A stretch of 64,000 nucleotides of DNA, taken from the NCBI RefSeq assembly GCF_012273895.1, contig NC_052104.1, forward strand, positions 1,364,001 through 1,428,000. Direction: 5' to 3'. Each line of letters begins with the position of its first letter. The first letter of the stretch is position 1. The notes below the pieces were generated by a model. The model searched no databases, was not told the DNA's origin, and was given only the letters and a program-made list of their open reading frames with translations. Made by a program: the position numbers and the translations under genes. Below, one piece after another: positions 9,368-20,247 of this stretch. The DNA is from Zerene cesonia (Eukaryota > Arthropoda > Insecta > Lepidoptera > Pieridae).

Positions 9368-12222
9368 ATGTTAGTTACTCGGATTATAAGAACAACAGAT
9401 GTAATGCAAGAATGCAAAGCATTTTTATCCACTTTGGTTCCTAAGGTAGGAATTTCAATTATTTATTTTTAACACGCTTTTCAACTGACTCCTTTAGGCT
9501 GGTTGTCACCCATTATTTCAGATATATTTAATTCAAACTGTATAATTATCAAGGATCGGTGATTATAAAATAACTGCATTAGTCAATTTTATTATACTGA
9601 TAAGGATCGCAAGGTTTAAATAATGTCCGTACGTTTATGAGCAAACGAGACAATTTAGTTGATTGTATCATGAAAGCGTGACTTTTAATTCTTTAAACTG
9701 TAATTAACATGCTTTTTTGGCTTCACCTGTATGATTGTATGTAACCTACTCCTCTTATTAAAAAAAATGGAACGATGTAAAGAAAAAATACGCCTAAGCC
9801 AACAATGCACACCTCGAATTTGAAATATGTTACTGATATAACTCTAATTACATAATATATTTAAGGCATGTACTATATTATTTTCAGGAAGAAATTATAA
9901 AAATTGGGAGTTATAACATAAACTGCTTAAAGATAGGTCATGGACGGAAGCATGTCCTATGCACACAAGGCGCTCTAGGCTCCATATGGACAGACTTTAT
10001 TTATCAAATCAATGGATTTGATAAAGATAAATTTACTATAGTTTTCTGGGATCAACCTGGATTTGGTAAAAGTAGACCACCAGATCGTGATTTTTCAAAA
10101 AAGTTATATAACAACGACGCTAAGGTTTCATATCAACTCATGAAGGTAAAGGTAGCAGAAGAGCTGAGATTAAACTTATTTGTATACGATAGATTATCAC
10201 TTAAAAAATATCACTTATATTTTAGGAATTAAATATTCCACGATATTCCTTATTAGGTTGGAGTAATGGCAGTGTAACTTGTATGATTCATGCTGCGAAC
10301 CATCCTGATAAGGTCGAAAAACTTGTTATTTGGGGTGCCAATTCATTTGTATTGCCTAAAGAAGTAATTCATTATAAAGGTATGTACTGAATCCTATCCT
10401 ATTTTAATAATATTATAAATGCGAATTTTTCTTTGTTATTTTGTTTGTTACCCTTTCACGAGCAGTCACGGGACTGAACTGAACAAACTTTAAGGGGGGC
10501 GGAGAAGAGAGCGACCAGAAACATCTATTTAAAAGAAATAATCCCCGCGTATAAAATTATAATATCTTAATATTTGGGGTGTCAATAATAAGTGGGAGTG
10601 TGTGCTACTACACCTCTGACCTTTTTCTATTTTCCCATATTTTGGTTATGTACCTGCATTACAAATGAGCTATAAGAAATGTTTGCTTTTACGCCGCGAG
10701 TAAGTGCGTGGGTGAATCGCGCGGTACCTAGATAGGAGGACTTGAGTGATAGGATACTTTTATCCCGATTAAATGCTCCCTTGGGATAAAACAGGAATCT
10801 TGAAATCCGGGCGGAGCCGGGACGAGCGTCTAGTATATACCTAATCTTATTAATGCGATATGTTAAATTTTAAGTGTAAGAAAATGTTGCAAAGAATAAT
10901 AACATGACAAATACGGAAAATATAATTATTTATTATGTTTATAATAAAATAAATAATTAGTACATATTATTATTTTAATGTCTATCGGATCAGCGTAACC
11001 GTTACACAACAAATACGATGATAATGAATTTAATAACATTATTCTCATTCGCAGAAATGAAAGACGTTTCGCTTTGGTCAAAGAAGATGAAAAAGCCGAT
11101 GGTCGATCTTTATGGTGAAGAATTGTTCGCTAGATACTGGGCCCAGTGGGTAGACAGTATGATCGAATTGGTAAAGGATAGGAATGGCGACATATGCTCG
11201 AACATTTTACCCAAAATTACTTGTCCAACATTTATTTTGTACGGCGAGCAAGATCCTCTTGTGGACAGGATGCATCTTACTTATCTTCAAACACATATCA
11301 AAAATACAAAGTAAGTATTGAATCTCAGTCTTGAAATTATCACAACCATTGTCTTAATTTCATGGTTGGCATCATAATTAAGACTTGTGGACATTTTTAT
11401 TCTTTACTAGCTGACCCGGCAAACGCAGTTCTGCCTTATCTTATCATTTAGGGTTATTAAAAATAGATGTTGGCCGATTCTCAGACCTACCTGATATGCA
11501 CACAATTTCATTTGAATCGATCCACCCGTTTCGAAGTAGTAAGGTAACTAACGATGTGACACGACAATTTTATGTATGTATAAGAAGATTAATAGAGAAA
11601 CTGTCAATGTATTTTAAATTTTAACAACTAAGTGTAATTTTTTAGCATTTTGTCTAGTACGATATTTGCTGTTAGAATATTAAACAACCTATCTTGTATA
11701 TCATATAATATAATAATATTATCATATGTATAATCATGACCTGTGTAACATCTTCTATCATCTTTCTATAGTTATGAGAATAAAAAATAGCCACTTTTTA
11801 TTTAAACGATCTTTAAGATATAAAGAGCCATTACTATATGCACGTGCTTATTTCTCATTTCACGAGTCTCGAGGCGCGGATTATACGTAATTCTCGTGAC
11901 ATATTTTTTAGGATTTGTGTATGATATAGTTTAGAATTTTGATGTATTTGATAACTTAGTGTTTTTACGTATTGTTTTTTATCGCAGCAATATGGTACAG
12001 ATTTAAATTAACGGCTACATAGCCAGTTTTTACCATAAATTGATAGACCAATATCCCAAAGCAAAACAATCACTTTCGGATTTTTAACAATTTTTTTAAT
12101 GAATTAAATGTAGTAGGTATTGTTTTTACAGGACATATTTGTATCCAGGGGGCAAACACAACATACATATTCGATATCATGAAGATTTTAATCGGAGAGT
12201 TCAAGAGTTTTTACTGACATAA
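9368..12222 (+). CDS. Valacyclovir hydrolase-like protein (BPHL paralogue), copy 2
   Basis: Tandem paralogue of the gene at 3407-6319 with the same five-exon structure and phases: 9368-9445, 9888-10145, 10226-10379, 11055-11310, 12132-12222, encoding 278 residues. Exons 2-4 have the same lengths as in copy 1 (258, 154, 256 nt). The triad is retained: Ser125 in GWSNGS, Asp230 in EQDPLV, His258 in GKHNIHIR. Two changes surround the nucleophile. Asn126 replaces the Asp that in human BPHL contacts the substrate amino group, and Ser128 replaces the second Gly. The oxyanion loop is CTQGALGS, with Gln where copy 1 has Pro. I infer a hydrolase with altered substrate preference. No stop or frameshift interrupts the joined frame. 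Introns 3 and 4 carry Helitron-like and LINE remnants. Confidence 0.85.
10391..10842 (+). repeat. Helitron-like or MITE-like element in BPHL copy 2 intron 3
   Basis: Starts with 'attttaataatattataaatgcga' and a 'tgttaccctttcacg' block, and ends 'ccgggcggagccgggacgagcgtctagta'. Related elements with an 'actaatattataa' start and a 'gctagt' end occur at about 34300-34430, 35938-36137, 36645-36808, 38637-38792 and, inverted, 50740-50870. They have no coding capacity. The CTAG-type 3' end suggests a non-autonomous Helitron family, an inference not tested. Confidence 0.4.
11407..11585 (+). repeat. LINE 3'-end remnant in BPHL copy 2 intron 4
   Basis: Starts 'actagctgacccggcaaacgcagt' and contains 'cctgatatgcacacaatttcatttgaatcgatccacccgtttcg'. 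It is shared in outline with 31660-31740 ('gacccggcatgcatatgcacacaaaatttcatgataatcggttcagc'). Confidence 0.5.
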
Positions 12223-14084
12223 ATAGTATTGTAAAATTCGACAATGTTGGTTTTATTTATTCACGTACATCGATGTATTGAGGTGCCTAATCTCGATTAG
12301 ATAAATTGTAACCAAAACGACTAGATAAAATTTTTTCGTTTCTCCTAATTTTATATTTAAGTATATGCTAACAATTTGAATTAACCCCTTAACTATAACC
12401 CCCTAACAATTTGAATTAACCTTTAGCTATTTTAAGTTGAAAATGTATTAGTTTTCATAATATGTATGTATTCAAATATGATTTTATCATTAGATAGCTG
12501 CATCTTACTAACTCACGTTGGCTTTATATGTACCGCTAGCGCAGCCGAGGCGAATAACTGGTGTTTCATAAGTTTATGTTCTACAAATCAAATCGATTTT
12601 GTGTCGATTAAAAAGTTGAACAACTAAGGACATAAACGCTTGTTTTAGTGTATGGTTTCGGGCATAATATCTACTTAATAGTCGTTCTACGACCAGCACA
12701 ATTAAAAAACCACCACTTGTTAATTGATATGTATCTTGTCTTGAACGTTGCCGAAAGACCGGCTAGATAAACTAAGAGATAAAAAAAATCAACGATCGAA
12801 ACCATAGACTGTATGCGCACTACCATCTAGCTTACCACATCCTGGCACTAAAATAGGTTACATGTTTTAATAGTCAAAGAATTAAATAAAATCTGTAGTG
12901 ATCTGACTTGCATCTGGTAAATAAATCCGACTGTAGAATTTATTTTCATATTGCATGATTATCATCTACAAAAAACTGAACAATTGATGGTGATGACATA
13001 GGTTATGTTTTGGGTGTAAAACTAAAAATCAACAAAATTCCCATATTTTATTTTTCATTTACTTCTTATAAGCATGTTTCATTTTTAGAATAATAAAACA
13101 ATTTACACAATAACACATAATTTAAAGTTGAAGTGACTCGTTTAATCTGTACAAATGGATACTTTTGTAATAACCACAATATCAAGCTGCTTGTCAAACA
13201 CTCTGTTTATTTGATCTGAAAATATGAATTTCGGACTAAACATTACAATTTAAATTGTTAGTGAAAAATTAACAGGTTGCAAGTTAAACACTACATTTTA
13301 ATCAACTTCTATTCATAATAAAATTTTCACAATATCCAATATTGGCATCAATCTTTGCAATAAGAAGATTTTAAGAAGCATTGATGAGCTCATACTGAGA
13401 TGTCCTTTGAGATTCATCTTCATTCACAAATGTATAAGTCATTTTCAACATAAAATTAAATATGCAACAATGAAGTATGAGTTTCATTTTGGGTTAATAA
13501 ATATTTATTGCACTCTATACAGTGTCCTGTTATCCGAACCTCACCTACATTAGTGGCTACTTTGAAATACCCTAACATCTAAGAGTAAAAATGTTTACAT
13601 TGAATAAGGCACACACAATATGAGCTAATCCTGTAGTCAATGGAAGCACAAAATGTATGCCCGCTGACAGCTATGTTAATGACTTCATAAGTTACATATA
13701 AACAAACACACGTAAGCGACCTACTTCGATAAATACATAAGAAAATATAGTGAATCATCCGTTAATTCACATAAGCTTGTTCTTATCTCATAAATAATTT
13801 CTCTAGTTACAAAAATAGTATACAAAGTACGGATTCCTCCATTAAGAACGCTAACAGCACCATAGTTCTGCTATGTACTACTGTGATCCATCCATTACAT
13901 ATAATACAAATACAATAAGATTACTCTTACAAATACATAACGATACAATATTACAACATTATCACCGGGATTATTAACAATACGGTTTTAAAATTATTTC
14001 TCATTAAATATGTTATGTTTACAAGTACTGTTTTAATAGAGAGAGAGAGTCTAAGGCACTCGCGTTTGGTTCACAGTTCATTCA
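12223..14084. other. Intergenic between BPHL copy 2 and warts 3' end
   Basis: AT-rich DNA with no recognisable coding exon. The right part is probably the warts 3' UTR on the minus strand, since minus-strand AATAAA-type signals (TTTATT on the plus strand) occur around 13040-13060 and 13500. A short GA repeat lies at 14039-14049. Confidence 0.4.
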
Positions 14085-17000
14085 CTAAACATACACGGGC
14101 CCCTGGTTTTCGTTATCGTCGAGGTTGATTTTGTTCGTGTACCCGTCATCGAAGAATCTCCGGAAGGTGAATTCGAAGAAGCCGTGGAACGTCTTGCCGT
14201 TGTCGAGCAACTCGCTGTCCGATTTGTTCGAATCCGAGCTTCCTGAGTTCCTTAGTTTATCAGGATCTATAGGATCAAAGTTGGATGTGTCTGTTGGATA
14301 GTCTATTCTAGGTATGTAGGGTGCGACTTGTCTCCTGAGGCCCTTGTCAAAGTCGATGCCTTTGAGGAAGGGGTGGTTTTTCACTTCGTTGGCGTCCTTG
14401 CCGAGCCTCGTCTCCTGTCCGGAGCATAGCTGCAGGATCAGATCCTTGCTTTCCCGAGATAGGTTCGCTGCATCTGGTATGTGGAGCGTGCTTTCCCAGT
14501 TAATCACCTGTAATTTGACGATGACGAATGTAAATAATACAACATAGCAATTCTGAGCTTACTCCAAATAGACTACATACACTCTATATTTTATGTAGAA
14601 TCAAATCAAGATAGGTATTTATAATCATCACACACAACTTACAAATTGCTGAAGCAATATCAAATTTTATGCAATTAATATAATGAAAGTGAGAGAAAAT
14701 GATTAAAAGTATTGATACTACATTAAAGAAATCAACAAAACTGCCTAAATAACTCAAAAACTATTTTACCTTCAGCTGTGTCTCAGCAGGCGACGCAGCC
14801 AAAAATGGCGGGGAGCCCACCAACATCTCATACAATATAACGCCCACAGACCACCAATCGCAGAGCTGCGTGTATCCGGTCCGCTGCAGCACTTCCGGCG
14901 CGATGTAGTTCGGCGTTCCGACTAGCGAGTGAGCGAGACAGCGCTGGTGCTCTCTCTTTCTCCGCCTCTCGAGCGGTTTCAGTTGATGGCAGCGACATTC
15001 GCCCATCGCGCCCCACTCGCCGTCCACTGGGTCCATGGAGTCTTGCCTACCATGATCTGGAAATGAAATAAATATATTTATTTGAAACTTCGTATTATAA
15101 TATTATAAACGAGAAAGTAAGCAAGTGTTTCGATCGGATTGGTTATAAACATAGCGGAAACAGAAAAATGCAGGACAAAGATAGTTATAAAATAAGATTT
15201 AATTGTTGAATGTAATATAACTTAACTTTATTGTATGTAATAAATATTGTATATCGAAATTTATTCATACCAATTAACATAGCATACAATTGATGAATAT
15301 AGAAAAATCTTCATCTAGCCAAAAAATCTTATCAGAATCACTAAGATAGCAGAATTTTGCTTACCGTTTCTTTGATAATATTTCGAATTATGCGTCCACC
15401 TAAAACCCGTACACAATCCAAAGTCCGTCAGCTTGATATGTCCATCGCGATCGATTAGAATATTATCGGGTTTTATATCGCGATGAATAAAACCCATCTT
15501 ATGTACACTTTCCACTGCACAAGTTAATTCTGCTATATAAAACCTTGCTAAATTTTCTTCAAATATGCCCAATTTTATTAACAGCGACATCAAATCACCA
15601 CCCGGTATGTAATCCATTACGAAATATAGATTATCCTTGTCCTGAAAGCTGTAGTATAGTTTGACAACCCACTCATTGTCTGCTTCGGCCAAAATATCTC
15701 GTTCGGCCTTCACGTGTGCAACTTGGTTCCGTTTCAATACATCCGCTTTCCGCAGAGTCTTCATGGCATATAGATGACTAGTATCAATCTTTCTCACTAG
15801 CGTCACTTCTCCAAAAGCACCTACACCGATTGGTTTTATCTTCGTGAACATTGACTTGTCCATCTTAGCTCGTTTTAATCGGATATAGTTCGATTCCTTT
15901 TGCGACAACATCTTCCGCATTTGATCTTGAGCCTCTGCACTGAGTCCTATTTTCGTCATTTCTTTCTCTAACTGCATCCTGCGATATGTTCTTTGCTTGT
16001 AAGATTTAAGTATATTTTCAACATGCTGCTCCATAAAGAATTTAAATGCTTGTGGAGAGTAATTTCTAACTTTACAATCCCTCCTTTCATCTTCTTTTTC
16101 TTTACTGATGTTCTTTCTCTCTGGAATTGGCGACTGATGCCTTATCTTCTCTAGGCCGTCTTTCGTTCGACGATTAGACGAACCATTGGAGCTTTTATCT
16201 GAACCGCAAGCAGTATCTTTCATCATATTGCAGCTTTGGTTGGGACATTTGAGTTCCATTTGCGACATTTCGCCTTTCATGTCGCAGTTGTTTGAGAACT
16301 TTTTGTGTAATGGCGAATGGTGGGAATTGACTGTTGTCGTGTTTTCAATTTGGTTCCCGTAAGGCGGGGGCGGGACTGGGTTCATGCCTCGCTGGACGGC
16401 TAAAGCTTGCATTGTTATTGCGTAACTTGGAGGTTCTGTGGTTGGGACGGTGGGTGTAGTCGCCGTCGGGACGGGCGGCGTCGTACCTGGAGATGAAGGT
16501 TTGGGGGCTAAGGGGTAACTAGGGGGCGTTTGCGATTGCTTCTGTTGTATCGAGCTAGCATACGAGGGCGGCGGAGGCTGCACTACTGAACTCGCAACAG
16601 GAGGCGGCGCAACGGGCGCGATGGCTGTTTGCAAAACGGGTTTCTGCACTTGTGTACTTTTCACAGATTGCATGATTATAGGAGGTTGGACGGCTTGTCT
16701 CGCTGTCCACGCTTGTATAGGCGTAGGGCGAGTCATGCCAGATGCTGAGCCGGTCGATTGCGTCACCGTAATCGGACTCGGCGAACCAGCTGACGTTCCT
16801 CCAGAATAGATTCCCGAAGAGGGACTCTTTCTGTAATCTTGCGATTGCGTGGGGCTCTGCCGATTTTGCATTGATACTGAATAAGGCGGTGGTGGAGGAA
16901 CACCCGAGAGTGGGTAAGGTGGTGGCAGTTCTGTAGTAGTTTGGTAAATGCTTAAAGCTTGGATTTGTTGCGTCAACTGTTGTTGAACTTGTGGTCCATT

Positions 17001-18769
17001 TTGAACTATCATTGGTTGTCGGGCCGGTGGAGCCGGTGCTCCCGCGGCCACTGGGCTGGTCCCTCTCGCCGGAGGTAAAGGAGGCGCTGGTGATATGCGC
17101 TTCATGTACTGCTGTACGGCAGGAGGTACGGGCGGTGTTGAAGGACATCGCGGTGGCGGCGGTGGCGGGGGCTCAGAAAAACCGGACGGTGAATATTGCC
17201 GACTCAATTTCTCATGGGGATGCGGTGGCCCGTCTGATTGCCTAGGACTATCGGACCGCGAACTCCCTGCGCCCGAGTCAAGCGCGGGACTTCCTCTATG
17301 AAGATTGATTTCTCTCTCTAAACTAGGTTTTCTAATTAGCTTTGTGCTAAGAGCACTTAGGTTGGATGATTTGAGGACTCCATTAAGTGGCTCCTGCTTT
17401 TTTGACAAGTAATCAAGGGCAGCATCTAATCTACCACCAGCATATTTTAATGCTTTTACTGCTGGATCCTGAAACAGAAAAGAATTAATATTAATTGAGA
17501 TGATTTCATGGGATTTTTTAGCGTGAGAAATAAAAATATTTATCACATGAATCTATTAATTATTTACCCACTGATTATAAATTAATAACATAAATAAAAT
17601 AAGAAAAAGTCATGAGCCCCAGTACAAGTACTATTATGAAAAAAGAAAGTCTGCCTTTAGTAGATTACGCAAATTATGTCCTGTAAATCATATTAATCTG
17701 TGGAAATACTATTTTATGAATGTGACCATATGGATATAGAACATAGAAGCGTGCATTTATAAATGCACACTTTACAGTGAAACACCATTAGATTACAATC
17801 TTGTGGGATAGATTCCTATGAGCAATGCAATGCTTTAACTGTTAAGGATCACAATCTTGTATGGCCACCACATCTTACAAATCATGCTCCTTATAATAAG
17901 ATACAATAAACAATATCAACTACACACTTTGGACTGAAAGCTACTTTCTATTGCATATGACACAACTTTAATATTTTGTATTGTTATCATTGTTTTTATA
18001 AATGTATTTTACTTTATGAATTTAACTTTGATGTCAGAATTAATATGAATCAAACTACATATTTCAAAGCAAACAAATTATTTTAAATATTTTATAAATA
18101 GAAAACCACATAAGTAAAATAATGATATGTTTATACTCAATACATAAAATTTATTGAAAGGCTCAACAATTCTATACCAAAGATTCACCCGTAAACATAA
18201 AATTTTGTTTTCACCGTTGACACACTGTATGACTACACAATGTGTTATTTATTGCTAATATAACTTGATTAATGACAATGTATGCAATTATTTATTCCAT
18301 TTGTAATATGTTGAGGTAACATAGAAATGTTATGAAACTTTTATTGCAAATGGCTCCAAATGAAGCCCTGCAAAAGATTAATCGTGGACCTTTCCACATA
18401 ATCCCTTGAAAAAAATAAAATAAACATGTTCAAAATAATAATTTATTTGCTTTCAGTACATAATCCAATATTCTTGGGATTAAATGAGAACTAGAACATT
18501 GTTATTATACATACCTCATCATATCCTAAAGCTATTAGCTGATTCAGAGACTGCGGCAGCACATTCAAGTCCTTATCAAGACCATTTCCCGATGATGAAC
18601 TAAATCCAGAGCTGACTCCTGAACTGACTGTGCTAGCAGCGGAGGAGCCCGGGGGCTCCGAACTCCCAATATTAGCAAATGGGAGCAATGAGTTTCTGAT
18701 TTCGGCGAGCGCTTTCTGGTTGTACCCTGACGTGCGCGTAGCCGGTTTGCCGGGCGCCGGCGGGTTCAT
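14085..18769 (-). CDS. wts: Warts / LATS serine-threonine kinase of the Hippo pathway
   Basis: NDR-family AGC kinase that phosphorylates Yorkie/YAP. Four coding exons on the minus strand: 18515-18769, 15365-17468, 14770-15056, 14085-14507, giving 1022 residues. ATG 18767-18769 was chosen because ALAEIRNSLLPFAN, the conserved N-terminal LATS block, follows closely. A UBA domain spans the first splice (LIALGYDE + DPAVKALKYAGG). Six PPxY motifs, the WW-domain ligands that bind Yorkie, have Tyr at about 270, 281, 388, 403, 434 and 455. The MOB-binding region is about 555-624. The kinase starts near 626: GVGAFGEV loop, Lys655, HRD Asp749, DFG Asp767. The activation-segment Ser830 sits in AHSLVGTPNY, and hydrophobic-motif Thr996 in FEFTFRRFF. 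The protein ends QGPVYV, as vertebrate LATS1 ends in VYV. Nothing looks broken. It is divergent with the TXNDC5-like gene. Confidence 0.95.
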
Positions 18770-20247
18770 GGCGCCCGCGCCCGAGCGCCTCACCTCTCAC
18801 CCTACGCCTCCCATCACATGAACACCCTTCGCACACAAACACTCACTGTTCGCATTTCAACTTTTTATTATCGATGAGATTGTTGCAATATGTAGGTCCC
18901 AAAACAATAGCACACTTGTTTGCAATGTTACACTAGTTTAACATTGTTCAGTGTTTCAAATAGTTTCATAAATCTTGACTCTGAAACCAAGTGGAGAAGT
19001 GTATTAGAGGATATGCTAGCGTAAATAAAAAATTGTACTCAAATTATGCTTTTACTTTCATGTAGCAACACGTAAATACCTTCATTTGATATAAAATTGT
19101 AATGTAACTTAAATAAAATACTGCATTTCTGACCAAAATACTTTAAATATCTTTTCGTTGCCAAGCACTGAGCATAATTTTTAGAATATTCAATACGAAC
19201 TACAACTGACAGAATTCTTTGGAATGCCAAAAATAAGCTAGCTTTGTTTCATAAATCTAAATAGTAAAATAGCACTGAGAAAGCAAATAAATGGTTACCT
19301 GACTTTTTCTTCAGTCCTTGATAATCAGAATAGGAATCCTAGACGTCATAATCCCGTAAAATAAAAATGATATTAGCGCTCTCACATTACCGATGACATC
19401 TTTCCTAGACACCACATTTAACGATTGTAAAATCAGTGTATACACATGCGTAAAACATTAGTTGCTAAAGTACACAATCGTCTTGATATTGTTTTATATT
19501 AGAGCAATAACGAAAACAAAGAACTCTAAAACACAGACATGCAAGTTGGCAAACCATACAAAGCGACCATTTTGAAGAATTACCACATTCCATAGTGTTT
19601 TCCTAAAGTTACGCCAAATTGACATTTACGATTTTACTTACCGATTATCGATTATATCGTAATTGTACATTTAAAACAAATTCCTTTTATCTCTCTAGGT
19701 AAGTATTTCTAAGTATTATATAAAACTTATGATGCGTTTTTGATCTAGTGCATAAATAAACTATAATTAGTTAAACTTTTATTCCAGTGTTTACTAAATT
19801 GGTACCTAATGTGTCAGAAGCTATATCATGATAATGAAGTAAGAACACAATAATTTGTCTAATATTACACAGACCTGCCTACGAAATTTTATTGATACGT
19901 GTGTTGCACTAACGTAATATAAAAATTGCTTGATCCATAATGATAGACCGTAAAATCGATTTTTATTAAAGACGATTATTGTCAACTTGCCAACACTCAA
20001 CAAAGAAGTTTTTAATGTCAAATGTCAGAAATGTGTCTCCATTCCATTGACATTTTTCTGTATCCGTCAAATGTGGGTGAAAATTTGATATCCAATAACC
20101 ACTCTATTTGACTATACAGTATAGTTTTCAATAAATTGTTATTGAAGATTTTATTACCTTCTATTATTAGAAGTAAAATGTGTTAAGATTGAGATGTGCT
20201 CATTTTTCGAATAAGCATAAAATCATAATATTAAAATATAAAACAAA
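18770..20247. promoter_or_regulatory. Divergent intergenic region between warts and TXNDC5-like gene
   Basis: 1.48 kb separating two start codons that point away from each other, so it must hold both promoters. On the minus strand a possible 5' UTR exon ends at 19299 (CAG before GTAACC), and a possible acceptor (TTGGTTTCAG) lies near 18981-18990, which would give warts a non-coding first exon. No TATA box convinces me. Boundaries are inferred only from position. Confidence 0.4.

Noticed and set aside
16555..17148. 197-codon open frame inside warts exon 2
   Set aside because: Alternate-frame shadow of the Pro-rich linker of Warts.
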